DNA of 64,000 bases from the NCBI GenBank assembly GCA_024803745.1, contig JANJXV010000037.1, forward strand, positions 3,967,001 to 4,031,000, read 5' to 3'. The notes under the pieces are model-generated. The model searched no databases. It had not been told where the DNA came from and saw nothing but the letters and a program-made list of their open reading frames with translations. Below, piece by piece: positions 1 to 10,772 of the stretch. The stretch is from Megascapheus bottae. Taxonomy: Eukaryota > Chordata > Mammalia > Rodentia > Geomyidae. Made by a program: the position numbers and the translations under genes. Every line of letters begins with the position of its first letter. Within the stretch, counting starts at the first letter, position 1.

Positions 1-152
1 CATGAAGACCCAGGTTCCATTCCTCAGTACCACATACACAGAAAAAGCCACAGGTGGTGATATGGCTCAAGGGGTAGAGCAATAACCTTGAGAAAGCACA
101 AGGACAGTGTCCAGGCCCTGAATTCAAGCCCCACTACTGGCAAGGAAAGTAA
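1..152 (+). mobile_element. IDL-Geo dimeric SINE, cut by window start
   Basis: The window opens inside the left monomer (CATGAAGACCCAGGTTCCAT is the box-B end of the ID-like half). The right monomer follows, with GGGGTAGAGC (box-A-like) and AATTCAAGCCCC (box-B-like), then a short A/T-rich tail. The first ~40 bases of the element lie outside the window. Substitutions relative to the cleaner copies suggest a middle-aged insertion. Confidence 0.85.
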
Positions 153-181
153 ATTAATTAATTAAAAAGTTCAACATTTTG

Positions 182-396
182 CAAGGCACCTGTGGCTCAA
201 GCCTGTAATCCTGCCTACTCAGGAGGCTGAGATCTGAGGATCGCTGTTCAAAGCCAGCCTAAGCACAAAATTCCATGAGACTCTTACCTCCAATTAATCA
301 GCAGAAAACCTGAAGTGGTGCTGTGGCCCAAGTGGTAGAGCACTAACTAGCCTTGAACTGAAGAGTTCAAGCTCCATGACCCCCCCAAAAAAATTA
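182..396 (+). mobile_element. B1/Alu-like + Geo composite SINE
   Basis: The left half is 7SL-derived: CCTGTAATCCTGCCTACTCA, then GGAGGCTGAGATCTGAGGAT. The right half is the tRNA-like module with CAAGTGGTAGAGCAC and GAGTTCAAGCTCC. The tail is C7A7. About 15% divergence from the best copy by eye. Pol III elements of this kind are copied by L1 enzymes in trans. Confidence 0.85.
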
Positions 397-472
397 TAGG
401 GAGATTTATAAGACCAAAACCATTGCTAAAACGTCAGAAGGCTCTGGAGGAAACACTTAAAAGCCATCCAGG

Positions 473-566
473 TTTGGGAGTTGGCCTAGGGGTACAGTGC
501 TTGCTTAGCATGTACAAAGACCCAGGTTCAAATTCTTAGTGCCACTTACAAAGAAAAAAAAAGCCA
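473..566 (+). mobile_element. IDL monomer (3'-truncated IDL-Geo)
   Basis: GGGAGTTGGCCTAGGGGTAC...GACCCAGGTTCAAATTC is the ID-like left monomer with A and B boxes. The copy ends just after the linker at an A-rich run, so the right monomer is missing. It is either a monomeric insertion or a copy whose reverse transcription primed on the internal A-rich linker. Confidence 0.75.
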
Positions 567-794
567 TCCAGCAAAATCCAGTTTTCTTCTTGGATTCTCA
601 ACTACTTCTAACCTTTCTTTTCACTTACAAGAAAAAAAGAAGTCCAGTGCACAGTATGAATGGAGTCATCTCTGTATAACATTATGTATAAACATCTTGA
701 TGTTCTATGTGTCTGATAAAGCAAGGAAATAGGGACACTGCCTGAGTTTGAGGCCTTTTGGGTAAATTTGTAATAATGTTCTCAGTGGTTTGTT

Positions 795-950
795 TGTTTG
801 TTTTTACTGGTATCAGGTTTTGAATTCAGAACCTTGTACTTGCTTGGATTGTTTGGCTGGCTGGCACTTGACCATTTGAGTACCTCTGGATCTAGGTACT
901 TGGCTTCCGGAGTACCTAGAAATACAGGCATGAGTCATCAATGCCAAGCT
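795..950 (-). mobile_element. Diverged B1-Geo-type SINE
   Basis: Read on the minus strand this has the order of the composite SINE: CTTGGCATTGATGACTCATGCCTG at the 5' side, and at the 3' side a box-B-like region complementary to GAATTCAGAACC. The centre is decayed. The T-rich run TTTGTTTGTTTGTTTTT at the left edge is the complement of the A-rich tail. Confidence 0.6.
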
Positions 951-955
951 ATCTT

Positions 956-981
956 TTACTACTACTACTACTACTACTACA
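956..981. repeat. (TAC)n microsatellite
   Basis: Eight to nine uninterrupted TAC units. It lies at the 5' side of the neighbouring minus-strand SINE, unlike most other arrays here, which abut SINE 3' tails. Confidence 0.95.
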
Positions 982-1730
982 GGTCAGTACATGCCAGTTT
1001 GTGAGTAGAATACATCTTGGTCAATGTCATCTCTTTCACCATTCACGCCCAGCCCCTCCATTAATCTAGTTCTATTTTTACATATAGATCTTGGATATTA
1101 TGATTTCATTGGCTGCCTCATCCCCTTTCCATGGTCTACCCATTTTGACATTACCCTCCCTGGCAACTCGTTTGAACATTTGCTTCTTTCCTAAATCCAT
1201 GTAAGAGTGGAGACCTTGGGCAAGGTGATCAGCTCTGGTGAATTCTTCTCTTATAAATGGGATGACTAGAAAAGGCATGAGGGAACTGTGTGTCCTTTTT
1301 TCATCTTTTGTCCATTACAAAATCATGTGGGTTTACCGAGTTTACCCCTTCTGGAGGGAGCTGGATTTAACATGCCATTTTGCAAGAAAGATTAGTCCCT
1401 TATCACACCTGGTCTTGAACTTCTAAACTCTCAGAACTGTAAAAAAGTTAATTTCTATTATGTATAAATTATCCCATCTGGGATTGATTTTAAGCCACAT
1501 GAATAGAGTAAGACACCTCTTGCAATGTATTGTCCACATAAAAATTCAATCATTCTGAGAAATATGCACTAAGTCATGTCATTCCCTTACTTAGAATCTT
1601 TCAATAATTTCCTCCCTTGCTTTGTGATGTAACTATGTTTGATGTAGCTAGCTCTCTGAGATTGTCCCCTGCCTGCCCCCATTTTTATAGTATTTCAGAC
1701 TCACACATCTGCTTCTTGATCTTAGATTCT
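982..1730. other. Unique sequence, no recognised feature
   Basis: About 750 bases of AT-rich unique DNA. Short open frames occur on both strands but have no recognisable domain, no splice or start context and no composition shift. I see no gene here. Confidence 0.6.
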
Positions 1731-1732
1731 GC

Positions 1733-1943
1733 CCTTTCCTTTCCTTTCCTTTCCTTTCCTTTCCTTTCCTTTCCTTTCCTTTCCTTTCCTTTTCTTTCCT
1801 TTCCTTTCCTTTCCTTTCCTTTCCTTTCCTTTCCTTTCCTTTCCTTTCCTTTCCTTTCCTTTCCTGTCCTTCCCTCTCCTCTCCTCTCCTCTCTCCTCCT
1901 CTCCTCTCCTCTCCTTTCCTTTCCTTTCTTTCCTTTCCTTTCC
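1733..1943. repeat. Long (CCTTT)n / (CTCCT)n pyrimidine array
   Basis: Over 200 bases of almost pure pyrimidine on the plus strand. It is mainly TTTCC pentamers, with a CTCCT-rich block near 1872-1915, then TTTCC again. The TTTCC/CTCCT/TTTCC order suggests expansion of a variant unit inside a parent array. The array joins the 3' tail of a minus-strand SINE, so it probably grew from a (GGAAA)n tail. Mirror-symmetric purine/pyrimidine DNA like this can form triplex (H-DNA). Confidence 0.97.
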
Positions 1944-2030
1944 AACTGCCTGCCTACACTGAGGTTTGAAATCAGGACCTCTTACTAGGAAAAAGCTCTT
2001 ATCACTTGAGCCATGTCTCCAACCCTGCCA
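1944..2030 (-). mobile_element. SINE right-monomer fragment
   Basis: GAGGTTTGAAATCAGGACCT and TCACTTGAGCCATGTCTCC are the complement of the box-B and box-A regions of the shared right monomer. Its tail side meets the CCTTT array. The left monomer is absent. Confidence 0.6.
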
Positions 2031-2106
2031 TACAATACTCATCTTTTGTATTACCATATCCTCTATGTAGAATCTCTGAAGCCAAATGCTTTTTGTTCTT
2101 CAGTTT

Positions 2107-2262
2107 CCAATTTTTTTAATTTTTAATAATTTTATTGTGATCAATAGAAGGGTTACATTATATTCACCAGATAGAAGGTGCATAACTTCACAAACACTGA
2201 TACCCTTTCTCATGACATAGTCCCTATTTCCCTCCCCAGTTTCCCATTTTTTAATTACAAAG
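2107..2262 (-). mobile_element. L1 3'UTR fragment
   Basis: Contains GGGTTACATTATATTCACCAG, AGATAGAAGGTGCATAAC and TGATACCCTTTC, which recur in the L1 copy starting at 52740. A C-rich run follows, the complement of the usual L1 3'UTR G-rich tract. This is the last ~150 bases of a severely 5'-truncated L1. Confidence 0.8.
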
Positions 2263-4020
2263 AATTCCATGGTCCTTCTATAATTACCAGAGCTTTTTAG
2301 GGCAGGCCCCTTTTACTCCCACCAAAACCCCAATTTTACTCTCATTTCAGTTTGAAACTAGCTTGTTAACAATTTGTTTCTGAATATTCATACCCTTTCC
2401 AATGAAAGATAAACTCCTTGAGAGCAGACTACAGGCCCTCTTCTCCTTGATGAAACCCAATCTACCTAAAAAATAACATTCACTCAGTAATTATTTGCTG
2501 GACTGAGGAATGAAGGATTACAGTATGTGACGCAAAGTGGCCTGATATTATTGTAATAGTTTGAGTTAGACATTCCCTGCTGGGAAGATAAAGAGGAAAG
2601 GGGAGGAAATTGCTTAAATTCATGGGATCAAATAATGACTCAGCCAGCTAAAAGTCTAGACTATCAGGGGAAAAGGAGTCAAAGAAACCTTTTTCAGATT
2701 CTATTGCACATCAAGCTAGAATTCAAATCTAAAGCCAACTGACTTTAAAATGCCTGCTCTTTCCAGTAGACAGCCCCGTTCATAAGTGGATAGATTCATT
2801 TTACTGAAGAGTATATCTCTTAGTATTGTGGTTAATATTATTCCATAATTATTTAAAATGTCCTCAAGTCTCAGTTTAATATTCATAGTGTTTGAGAACC
2901 ACATTCTTTTTTTTATAAATATGATATCTTTTATTCTTCCTCTGAAATTATTCCAAGGGACTTGCCAAACCATAAGTCAATATACTCTTTACTCTCTAAT
3001 GAAATAAAGCTCTATCAGTAGTAGCTTTCCTTTGTTCTGCTACATAAAGACATGCAAAGACATGGGTAAAACAATAATGCACTTAGCTGGAAATAAGAAA
3101 TGAATTCTGGGAAACCAATCTAATTGCCTTATTGGAAGCCATCCCAGATTTTTGAAAGTTTACTCTCCAAAATAACAGGAACTTACTCGAAGAAATTAAA
3201 CGGCTCCAGGAAAGCCATGGTAATTTCACCTTTGATCTTGACAATGACAGGCAATGTTGTATGAGATGAGTTTTCCCTCCAACTGGTAAGTTCTTGGGTC
3301 AGAATCATCATTCAAAAGGCTCTGTAACAGCCTGTAGAGTTCACTTCATTTATTGCCTGGGCATAGGCCATCTTCATATATTCATGGTCCATCATTTTTG
3401 CTCTACGCAGTTCTGTTGGGCCTTGCAAAATGCTTCTGACATCATTTCCTGGGTCCTCGCAGCAGTCTTGTTTCTTCTGATTACGCAATGAATCCATTAG
3501 GAAGTGACTTGACTAAGGTCGCCCAACATATTGGTATTGGAGTCAAGTCTCAATTCTACATGGCATGATTTTAGAACCTAAACTACAAAGCATATAACCC
3601 ATCCTAGTGCATTCCCTAGCTGTGAGGTGCACTGTAACATAACACTGTTTGTCACAACTGAGAACTTAGCTAACTCTTTTCAAATGGTGAGAAAAAAATC
3701 CTTCATAGTCAGCTGCTTTCATTATTATATTTTTATTATAATGTTTATTATATGTTTATTATAATTTTATTATAACTATAAATTTGGCATGTTTTTGTAC
3801 TGATAATTCATATAAACTATAAAACTAAATACATTTCTAAGTTAAAGAAAAGCAACAAAATTAAAATTGATAGTTTAATGGAGACGATGAATTTCATTTT
3901 ACTAAGACTAAACTGTTGCTCAAAGCAGGGCTGAGAATTCTCTTTCATGCAACATGCCTCCAGTTCTGTGGGCCACAGTCACACAGCAATTGCTAGTTTT
4001 CTCCATTAAAAGCACCAAGA
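2263..4020. other. Unique AT-rich sequence
   Basis: About 1.75 kb without a repeat I can name. A locally AT-rich patch at 3720-3780 repeats TTATTATA/TTTATTATA units. Short frames show no family signature. Nothing else is supported. Confidence 0.55.
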
Positions 4021-4021
4021 C

Positions 4022-4300
4022 TTGCCAGACACCAGTGGCTCACGCCTATAATCCCAGCTACTCAGGAAGCAGAAATCTGAGGATCACAGTTAGAAGCCAG
4101 CTCAGGAAGGAAACCTGTGAGATTCTTATCTCCAAACAATAACCACAAAAAGCCTTAAGAGGAGCTGTGACTCAAGTGGTAGAGCTCCAGGCTGGAGCAA
4201 AAGAAGGTTAGGGACACTGCCAGGACATAGTTCAAGTCCTAGGACCAGCATCAAAAGGAACCAAAAACAACAAAAAAAACCCCCAAAAATATCACTAAGA
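4022..4300 (+). mobile_element. B1-Geo composite SINE
   Basis: 7SL-like left half (AGTGGCTCACGCCTATAATC) and right module (CAAGTGGTAGAGCTCC... AGTTCAAGTCC) with a long A/C-rich tail (AACAACAAAAAAAACCCCC). The full dimer is present and moderately diverged. Confidence 0.85.
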
Positions 4301-4868
4301 CCTTGCTTGTGAGATGCTTTTGGTATTTCTGGGGCTTGAGCTTGACATACGGACATACTGACTCTCGTCTCTCTAACCTTAGACAATTAAAATAGTGCCC
4401 CCAAGTGCCAATGCAATGTAAAACACATATGTAAGCTCAGGTCATGAAATCATAACACAGTATCTGCATAGAAAGGATGGTCCAGAAATTTGATATTTCA
4501 ATACCAAAAAGAAGACTCTAAATTTAAACCACTAGAGAAATTTTAAATCTCAAAAATATGTTCCAGCGTACCTTAGATCCTGGTTAGAGAAACTGTCTGG
4601 AATAGACCTGTTTGAGTTCAAATCACAAAACTGCTCATTTGCAAACTGTGTAAACTGGGAACAAGTTACTTAGTTCTCTGTTTCTGAAATTATAAAATAT
4701 AAATTAATACATTTATCATTGTCCTCCCTGTATTATAAGTATTAGATGCCATGTATAAATACCTCAACTCATGAGGTAAAAGAAAACAATATTTTTGCAT
4801 ATTGTCTGTATTAATATGAGATCATAGTATATAAGAAAAAATAGTACTTTGTGCCTTTATATATAAAG

Positions 4869-5063
4869 GTTTTTTTTGCCAGTCCTGGGCTTGAGCTCAG
4901 GGCCTGAGCACTGTCCTTGGACTTTCTCAAGGCTAGAGCTCTACCACCTGAGCCTCAGCACCACTTCCGGCTTTTTTGTATGTATGTAGTACCAAGGAAT
5001 CGAACCCAGGTCTTTGTGCATGCTAGGCAAGCACTTTAACCACTAGGCCAAACTCCCAGACCT
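4869..5063 (-). mobile_element. IDL-Geo dimeric SINE
   Basis: T8 (tail complement), then GCCAGTCCTGGGCTTGAGCT, the linker, then the ID-like half ending in CCACTAGGCCAAACTCCCAG. Full length (~190 bp) with few changes, so a fairly young copy. Confidence 0.92.
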
Positions 5064-5269
5064 AAAGTTCTTTTTTTAAATAGGTAATAGTGTCATTATG
5101 CAAGTTGAGCATTAATGATTCAAAATAATTAGGATGGTTAGAATATCAGATTTCAGATTTTTGATACTTAAATATATGTGAGGTCCTTTGGGGATGAGAC
5201 TCCCCTCAATCTAAACATGCAAAACTGTTGTGTTTTATATTTACCCATAAGTACATAACATGAATGTAT

Positions 5270-5545
5270 TTTTGTGGGTCCTGGGGCTTGAACTGGGCCT
5301 GTGCACTGTCCTTGAGCTCTTCAACTCAAGGCCACTGCCCTACCCATGGACCTGGGCATTGTCCCTGAGCTCTTCAGCTCAAGGCTACCTCCCTACGCTT
5401 GAGCCCCATTTCCAGTTTTCTAGAGGTTAATTGGAGATAAGGCTCTCAGATTCTTTTGTGCCCTGGCTGGCTTTGAAGCCTGATTCTCAGATCTCAGCCT
5501 CCTGAGTAGCTAGGCTTACAGACCCCCACAGTGTCCAGCTAGCCT
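5270..5545 (-). mobile_element. B1-Geo SINE with duplicated right-module segment
   Basis: A normal composite SINE at both ends, but the segment CCTG(T/G)GCA(C/T)TGTCC(T/C)TGAGCTCTTCA...CTACCC/CTACGC occurs twice in tandem (about 5294-5349 and 5350-5398). The second copy therefore lies within the element. Only one copy joins the box-A-like part. The two units differ at several sites, so the duplication is not recent. Confidence 0.8.
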
Positions 5546-5613
5546 GACTGTATTTTTAGTAGTACTTTGAGTGCACTTGAATTTAGACTGCAAATTGTCA
5601 GGCGATCATGTGT

Positions 5614-5845
5614 AGAATTTCACTTGTGAGGGGCCAGGAGTTTGGCCTAGTGGTAGAGTGCTTGCCTAGCATGCACGAAGACCCGGGTTTGATTCCTTAG
5701 TACCATATACATAGAAAAAGCCAGAAGTGGTGCTGTGGCTCAAGTGGTAGAGCTCTAGCCTTGAGAAAAAGAACCCAAGGACAGTGCTCAGGCCCTGAAC
5801 TCAAGCCCAGGACTGGCAAAAAAAGAAAAAGAATTTCACTTGTGA
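5614..5845 (+). mobile_element. Full-length IDL-Geo SINE with 16-bp target duplication
   Basis: The element runs 5630-5829. Identical 16-base direct repeats AGAATTTCACTTGTGA flank it at 5614-5629 and 5830-5845. The left monomer has an intact box A (TGGCCTAGTGG) and box B (GGTTTGATTCC). The right monomer has GGCTCAAGTGGTAGAGC. The insertion into AT-rich target is typical of L1-mediated integration. Confidence 0.96.
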
Positions 5846-6015
5846 CATGAATTAGGTGTGTAGAGACTTGTATGTTTTGGATTTCAGATTCTTGATTGGC
5901 ATAGTCAACTGATAGCAAATAAATGGCAATTGGTAAGTGGCAAAACTTGGATTTAAATTTGGAAGTCTGGATGCATGCTTAAGTTTTGCTTTTCGAGGCC
6001 TAGGAAGAAATTTAA

Positions 6016-6148
6016 GAGGAGGAGGAGAGAGAGAGACACACACACACACAGAGAGACAGAGAGAGAGAGAGAAAGAAAGAGACAGAGTGAGAGACTGAGA
6101 GACTGAGAGACAGAGAGAGATAGAGAGACAGAGACAGAGAGAGGAGAA
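6016..6148. repeat. GA/GACA-rich low-complexity tract
   Basis: A mixed (GA)n, (CA)n and (GAGACA)n purine-rich tract, with a pure CACACACACACA core near 6039-6050. It is imperfect, so probably old. No SINE is recognisable at either edge. Confidence 0.9.
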
Positions 6149-6800
6149 ATTCGTAGGCAGCAAGTTGGTCCATGCGACCCGAAACCACACTGAACTGAAG
6201 CACCTTTTATGTGGCAAATGTGGCTGTGGTCATGGTTGTGGGACCCGGGCATTCCATGCTTCATTACATTTACAAAGAAAGCCAGTTCACCATATACTGA
6301 CCGCTTAGTTACAGCATGAGTGAATTTCACCATCCCCCGCGAGAGGTGTCTTGTCCTGCAAAAGTTTAAGAGTTGGAAGTTTCTTGCCAGCATTTAAATA
6401 CTGGGAGATTCCTGTGATGCTGTAAGTTTCACCATCCTCTAAGAGACCAGAGTGTCTATGAAGAGAATAGTGAGCCAGAACTTCTACCTTAGGGAAACTG
6501 AGCAAAGCTGAGCAGTGAGATGGGTAGAGAGTTGTTATCCTGTAGATGTTGACCTAGGAGGCGCCTTAAACACACCTGTGTAGGCCAGCTGTCATTTTTG
6601 AGACATTTTTTGTCCTTGTTTAGCTTAGAACTCCATTACTTTCAGGAGAGTCCCAGAAGGTATAGGAGATTGTGGCCACAAGATAGCCTATAACCTTAGA
6701 CTTAGGCTGTTGCATGTGTGGATATCACATCATGGCCCCTTGCGCCGGGTGACACAAAAAGCATGGGCTAACCAGACCCCAGAGGTGTGCACTGGAACAG
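6149..6800. other. Unique sequence
   Basis: No recognisable repeat or exon. It includes a slightly GC-richer stretch with CGACCCGAAACC near 6175. Open frames on the minus strand simply extend the GA tract (Ser/Leu runs) and are not genes. Confidence 0.5.
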
Positions 6801-7070
6801 GCATCCAGTCATAGGTGCTAGGCATGCATGGAAGGTGGGTGCAGGATTTATGGAGCCTCTGATTGGTCCTGGGGCCTCATGTGACTCACATGCTGTCCCA
6901 TGATCTTGAAAGTCCTTTAGATCTGGTCTGCAGACACCTTATAACACCCTGCGTTGTGCCCTCCCTTGAGATCATGTCTAGCGGGCAACTCTGCTTATAC
7001 TTTCCTCGATAAATCTCTGCTATTTTATGTCTCCTTTCTACCCATGGGTACACTGTTTCCAATCATAAGG
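6800..7070 (+). mobile_element. Possible LTR remnant
   Basis: Has the parts expected of an LTR in plus orientation: a CCAAT-like GATTGGTCC near 6860, a TATAA-like CTTATAACACC near 6938, and GATAAATCTC near 7007 as a weak polyadenylation-like signal. I see no matching second copy or terminal TG/CA pair. A chance promoter-like stretch is equally possible. Confidence 0.25.
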
Positions 7071-8655
7071 ACCCAATCCAGGCATGGCAGTTTTCCAGTA
7101 TCACAAAGACCACTTCTCAGGACTCCCTTAAGTAGGAATTTGGCCAGGTGTCTTTCTTTCCCTAACTGAGAATTGACCAATACACTGCACACAGAGGCAT
7201 AAAACAAATGCTTACAGATTGAAGCCTGCTTTCTGGTCTTGCATCTGAGAACTCTGGGCCCACCACATAACCAGAGAACAGCCCGCTGGAGACTGCATGG
7301 CCTGGTGGGTGGAGCCATGCAAAGGAAAGCATGCATCACTAGCAGGTACACCAGCCAAAGATCAGCCTCCTGAATCAGAATTAAGAAGTCGTTTATTGTA
7401 TATGGTTAGTTCTTGGACTTTTGGCTAGGATCAAGTGTAGAAGGAATTACAGTGGCAAGTGCCTGGCTGACTTGTGAGATGGTTTTCACACATGCTGTCA
7501 GCTAACTGGCATGGAAGAGTCTGACTTACCTCTGGCAACTGACTCTTAGCATGAACTCTGATCTTCAAACTAGGAAAATAAATCTTAAAATAAATGTATT
7601 CTTATGCTTCATTTAAATGTGATTAAAGAAAAAAACAAGAATGAAAAATTAATAGAATAGGGTGTTTTATGAGGCATAAGTAAGCATTAAGGTATTATAG
7701 ATACAAAAAAGTAAGGTCAATATACAGAAACATGTCACAGAAGGCACAGAATGCATGGGAAAACTAGCACAACTAATAATGTATGTATTTCCCAAATATC
7801 AAGACTCCAGTCATGTGTATGTGCTTACTTTCTACAAAGTCATCACAATAGTAACAATAAAAGCAATATTGTTGCTTTTATTAGAATATGCTCTATGTAG
7901 CATTCTTACAAATGCAGAAATTTTCCATGGATTCTCACCTAGATTTTGTTACTTCATTTCCACAACAAATTGGTAAAGGATATTCAATAATTATGTCCTT
8001 TAGCAAATGAAAAAAGTGAGTCTCAGAAAGACTGGATAACTTTTCCGGAGCTTTAGAATTGTATCTACCTTTCCGTTTTGTCCAAGACCACAATATTTAT
8101 ATCTAACACTTTATTCTTTCCCTTCTGACGTTAATCATTCTAATCAAAGGGTTTTAATGTATGGAGCACCCAAGGGTGTGCCTGAATTCACCAAACGATT
8201 TTCCCCCTTTCTTTCTTGTGTCCCTCTTTTATTGCTACCACCAGGGGGCAGTCTGAGCCAGACTTTGCTTCTAAATTTGCTTCTAAAAGGAGCCTGCCGC
8301 GTTCATTACCTGTAAGGTTGAACTGCAGTCAACACACTCATGCATATAGTCATTGTGTTTTGTTTTTCTCATTCACCAGAGTTTAGAACTGCCCCCAGCT
8401 TTCAGGACACTTTTTTTTCTTACTACTAGTGTGACCTTGGGAACATGGCTGAATAACTAACTAGAACATTTTGTTTACTCTCTGGTCATACCTCGGTGAT
8501 TCAGTGAGCTGCAGAAACCACTCAGCTCTCTGACTCAGATTCACTGTAAGATGAATCATAAGATGATCAGGTTGGTTGCGTTTTGAGGAATACTAGCATT
8601 CTATAATTTCTAATGCTGAAAGCCATCTAAGACACTAAAAACACTGTACAAATGG
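7071..8655. other. Unique sequence
   Basis: About 1.6 kb without a recognised repeat. The 71-73 residue open frames have no conserved domain. Nothing else supported. Confidence 0.5.
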
Positions 8656-8656
8656 T

Positions 8657-8872
8657 GGGGGCCAGGAGTTTGGCCTACTAGTAGAGTGCTTGCCTAGCCT
8701 GCACAAAGACCTGGATTCAATTCCTCAGTGCTACATACATAGAAAAAAGCCAGGAATGATGCTGAGGCTCAAGTGGTAGAGATCTAGCCCTGAGGAAAAA
8801 AAAAAAAAAAAAGAACCCAAGAACAGTGCTCAGGCCCTGAGTCCAAGCCCAGGACTGGCAAAAAGAAAAAAC
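8657..8872 (+). mobile_element. IDL-Geo SINE with internal poly-A expansion
   Basis: Full dimer, but the right monomer carries about 18 As (near 8796-8812) between CCCTGAGG and GAACCCAAGAACAGTG. The copy at 5630-5829 has only AGAAAAAGAACCCAAGG at that place. The expanded run is therefore internal and not the tail. Confidence 0.9.
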
Positions 8873-9165
8873 CTACAAAATATTATTATCCAGCCATCAC
8901 ATTATGTGTTAGGGTTAGTCACCATCCTACTAGAGTTATTAGAAACAGTCTACCACTACCTGACTGTTCTGGTTACCCACCTGTCATGGCAGAAGGTCAG
9001 GATGAAGATTGCTCTTGGAGCAGCTTTTGCATAAGTTGTCACAGAGATGTTAAATCTTCAGATTTGCTGATGTCCCAAGATTATCTATCTGATGCTGTGC
9101 TTGTTTAGAAGACCCTGTCCTAGGCTGGACATTATGGCTCCACTTTTTTGGGGGGGGGTGTTGTG
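8873..9165. other. Unique sequence
   Basis: No feature recognised. Confidence 0.4.
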
Positions 9166-9167
9166 TT

Positions 9168-9402
9168 GTTTGTTTTTATTTTTGTCAGTTGTGGGGCTTG
9201 AACTCTAGGCCTGGGTATTGTCCCTGAGTTCTTCAGCTCTACCACTTGAGCCACAGTGCCACTTCAAGTTTTCTGGTACTTAATTGGAGATAAGAGTCTC
9301 ACAGATTGTTTTGTGCTTGGGCTGGCTTTGAACCACTATCCTCAGATCTCAGCTTAGGATTGATTGATTACAGGCATGAGTCACCAGCACCTGGCCTGCT
9401 CC
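9168..9402 (-). mobile_element. B1-Geo composite SINE
   Basis: TTTTTGTCAGTTGTGGGGCTTGAACTC (tail and box-B side) leads through TTAATTGGAGATAAGAGTCT to CAGGCATGAGTCACCAGC. The G9 run with neighbouring TTGTG repeats at 9151-9175 lies in the old tail. Some right-module bases are lost between TTCAGCTC and TACCACTTGAG. Confidence 0.85.
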
Positions 9403-10176
9403 ACTGCTGTAAGTATTGCTCAGAATTCCCAAATGAAGGCAAAATTTGTGATAGATGAATGCCTTGCCAGGGCATCTAACAAAGTTATTTCCCTCACCAC
9501 TCATCTGTCTGCATCATCACTGTGTTCATGAGCTCAAATTTCCACTCAAGGAAGAAACCAAGAGGAGGAGTAAAAGAGTATGAGGAGAGAGGCAAAGGGG
9601 GCCATCATTGTTTTCCAGCAAACCTCCCTGGTAAAATGTGTCAGGAGACAGAAACCCAAAGACATTGGCTATTTTCATGGGAAGAAGGAGATGAATCATA
9701 AAGCAAAATAGATTAATATTTAATTAGCACCCCCTTCATAGGCCTAGAGCTAGAAGATAAAGACAGGGTCTTGTATTTCTACAGAGCTGTCACCAGAGTG
9801 GGATTTAGTAAAGAGATTAACTCTGTAGAAGAGGTGAACTCTCTACTTGATTTTCTAAATCCACAGTGTCCTCTGAGGACCCTCGAATAATGTTGTAAGG
9901 AACCTTCAGAGGAATCCTTGGAGGAGGCCTACAAGGTCATGGCAGGCAGAGATTGATTTAGCCAAAGGGAGAATAAGTTAGTTGTACCAAGTGGACAGAA
10001 GGTGGGAGCTGATGGATTAGTGGGCAGTCTTAATCCCTTGACATTTATATTCTCTCACCAGGCAGAGTGGTCATCTGGATATATGGTTACCTAGTAATGT
10101 TCCAATTATTCCCTTTTGATGCTATCACTCAAAACTAAAGGCAAAAGGTGTAGGGTCTTATGATACAGAAGTCTAC
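9403..10176. other. Unique sequence
   Basis: About 770 bases with no recognised repeat or gene. Confidence 0.5.
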
Positions 10177-10181
10177 TGTGT

Positions 10182-10228
<47 letters not shown>

Positions 10229-10232
10229 TGTG
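10177..10232. repeat. (TG)n microsatellite
   Basis: More than 20 TG units with TA and CG interruptions. It joins the tail side of the minus-strand SINE that follows. Confidence 0.97.
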
Positions 10233-10466
10233 TCCTGGTACAGGTACAGGGACTTAAACTCAGGCCTCTTCCTCTGTTTGCTCAGCTTTTTTGCTCAAGG
10301 CTGATGCTCTACCATTTGAGCCACTATTCTAGTTCTAGCCTTTTATTGGTTAATTAGAGACGATTATTCCTTAGACTTGCCCAAGCTGGATGCAAACCTC
10401 ATTTCTTAGATCTCAACCTCCTGAGAAGTTAAGAGTATAGGTGTGAACCATTACTAGTGCCTGGAA
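10233..10466 (-). mobile_element. Old B1-Geo-related SINE
   Basis: GGGACTTAAACTCAGGCCTC, CTCTACCATTTGAGCC and GGTTAATTAGAGACGA followed by TCAACCTCCTGAGAAG give the composite layout. Compared with the younger type it carries a different segment (CTTTTTTGCTCAAGGCTGATGC). The same variant occurs at 20815 and 39100, so it is an older subfamily. Confidence 0.75.
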
Positions 10467-10603
10467 GAAATTTTCTCTATACAGACTTCATGTTATTATT
10501 ATTATTTATTATTATTTGTAGTCACAGGTACACAAAATCAGACACTTTTTACTCTTAGCTCACTGTTTATATAGTGACATTGTATCTCCTTTAATATCTA
10601 AAA

Positions 10604-10772
10604 AGGTTCAAAGACAGCTTGGGCAGTAAAGTCCACGAGACTCTTGTCTCTAACCAACCAGCAAAAAACTAGAAGTAAAGATGAGATTTACTTGGTAGAG
10701 TGATAATTTTGAGGGACAAGTCAAGCAAGAGAACAATGTCCTGAGTTCAAGCCCCAGTTCAGACCAAATAAG
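10604..10772 (+). mobile_element. 5'-truncated B1-Geo SINE
   Basis: Begins inside the left half (GGTTCAAAGACAGCTTGGGC) and continues through GTCCACGAGACTCTTGTCTC to GAGTTCAAGCCCC and an A-rich tail. Truncation at the 5' side fits incomplete reverse transcription. Confidence 0.8.

Noticed and set aside
1617..2057. Long Phe/Pro/Leu/Ser or Lys/Arg/Gly/Glu repeat reading frames on both strands
   Set aside because: They are direct translations of the (CCTTT)n array in a non-genic setting, with no flanking coding signal.
3954..4386. Short frames containing VAHAYNPSYSGSRNLRI and SLGLELCPG-type peptides
   Set aside because: These are translated SINE sequences in sense and antisense, a familiar source of false peptides.
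5852..6393. Ser/Leu-rich 120-146 residue frames on the minus strand
   Set aside because: Created by the GA/CA low-complexity tract at 6016-6148; the flanks show no domain or exon structure.
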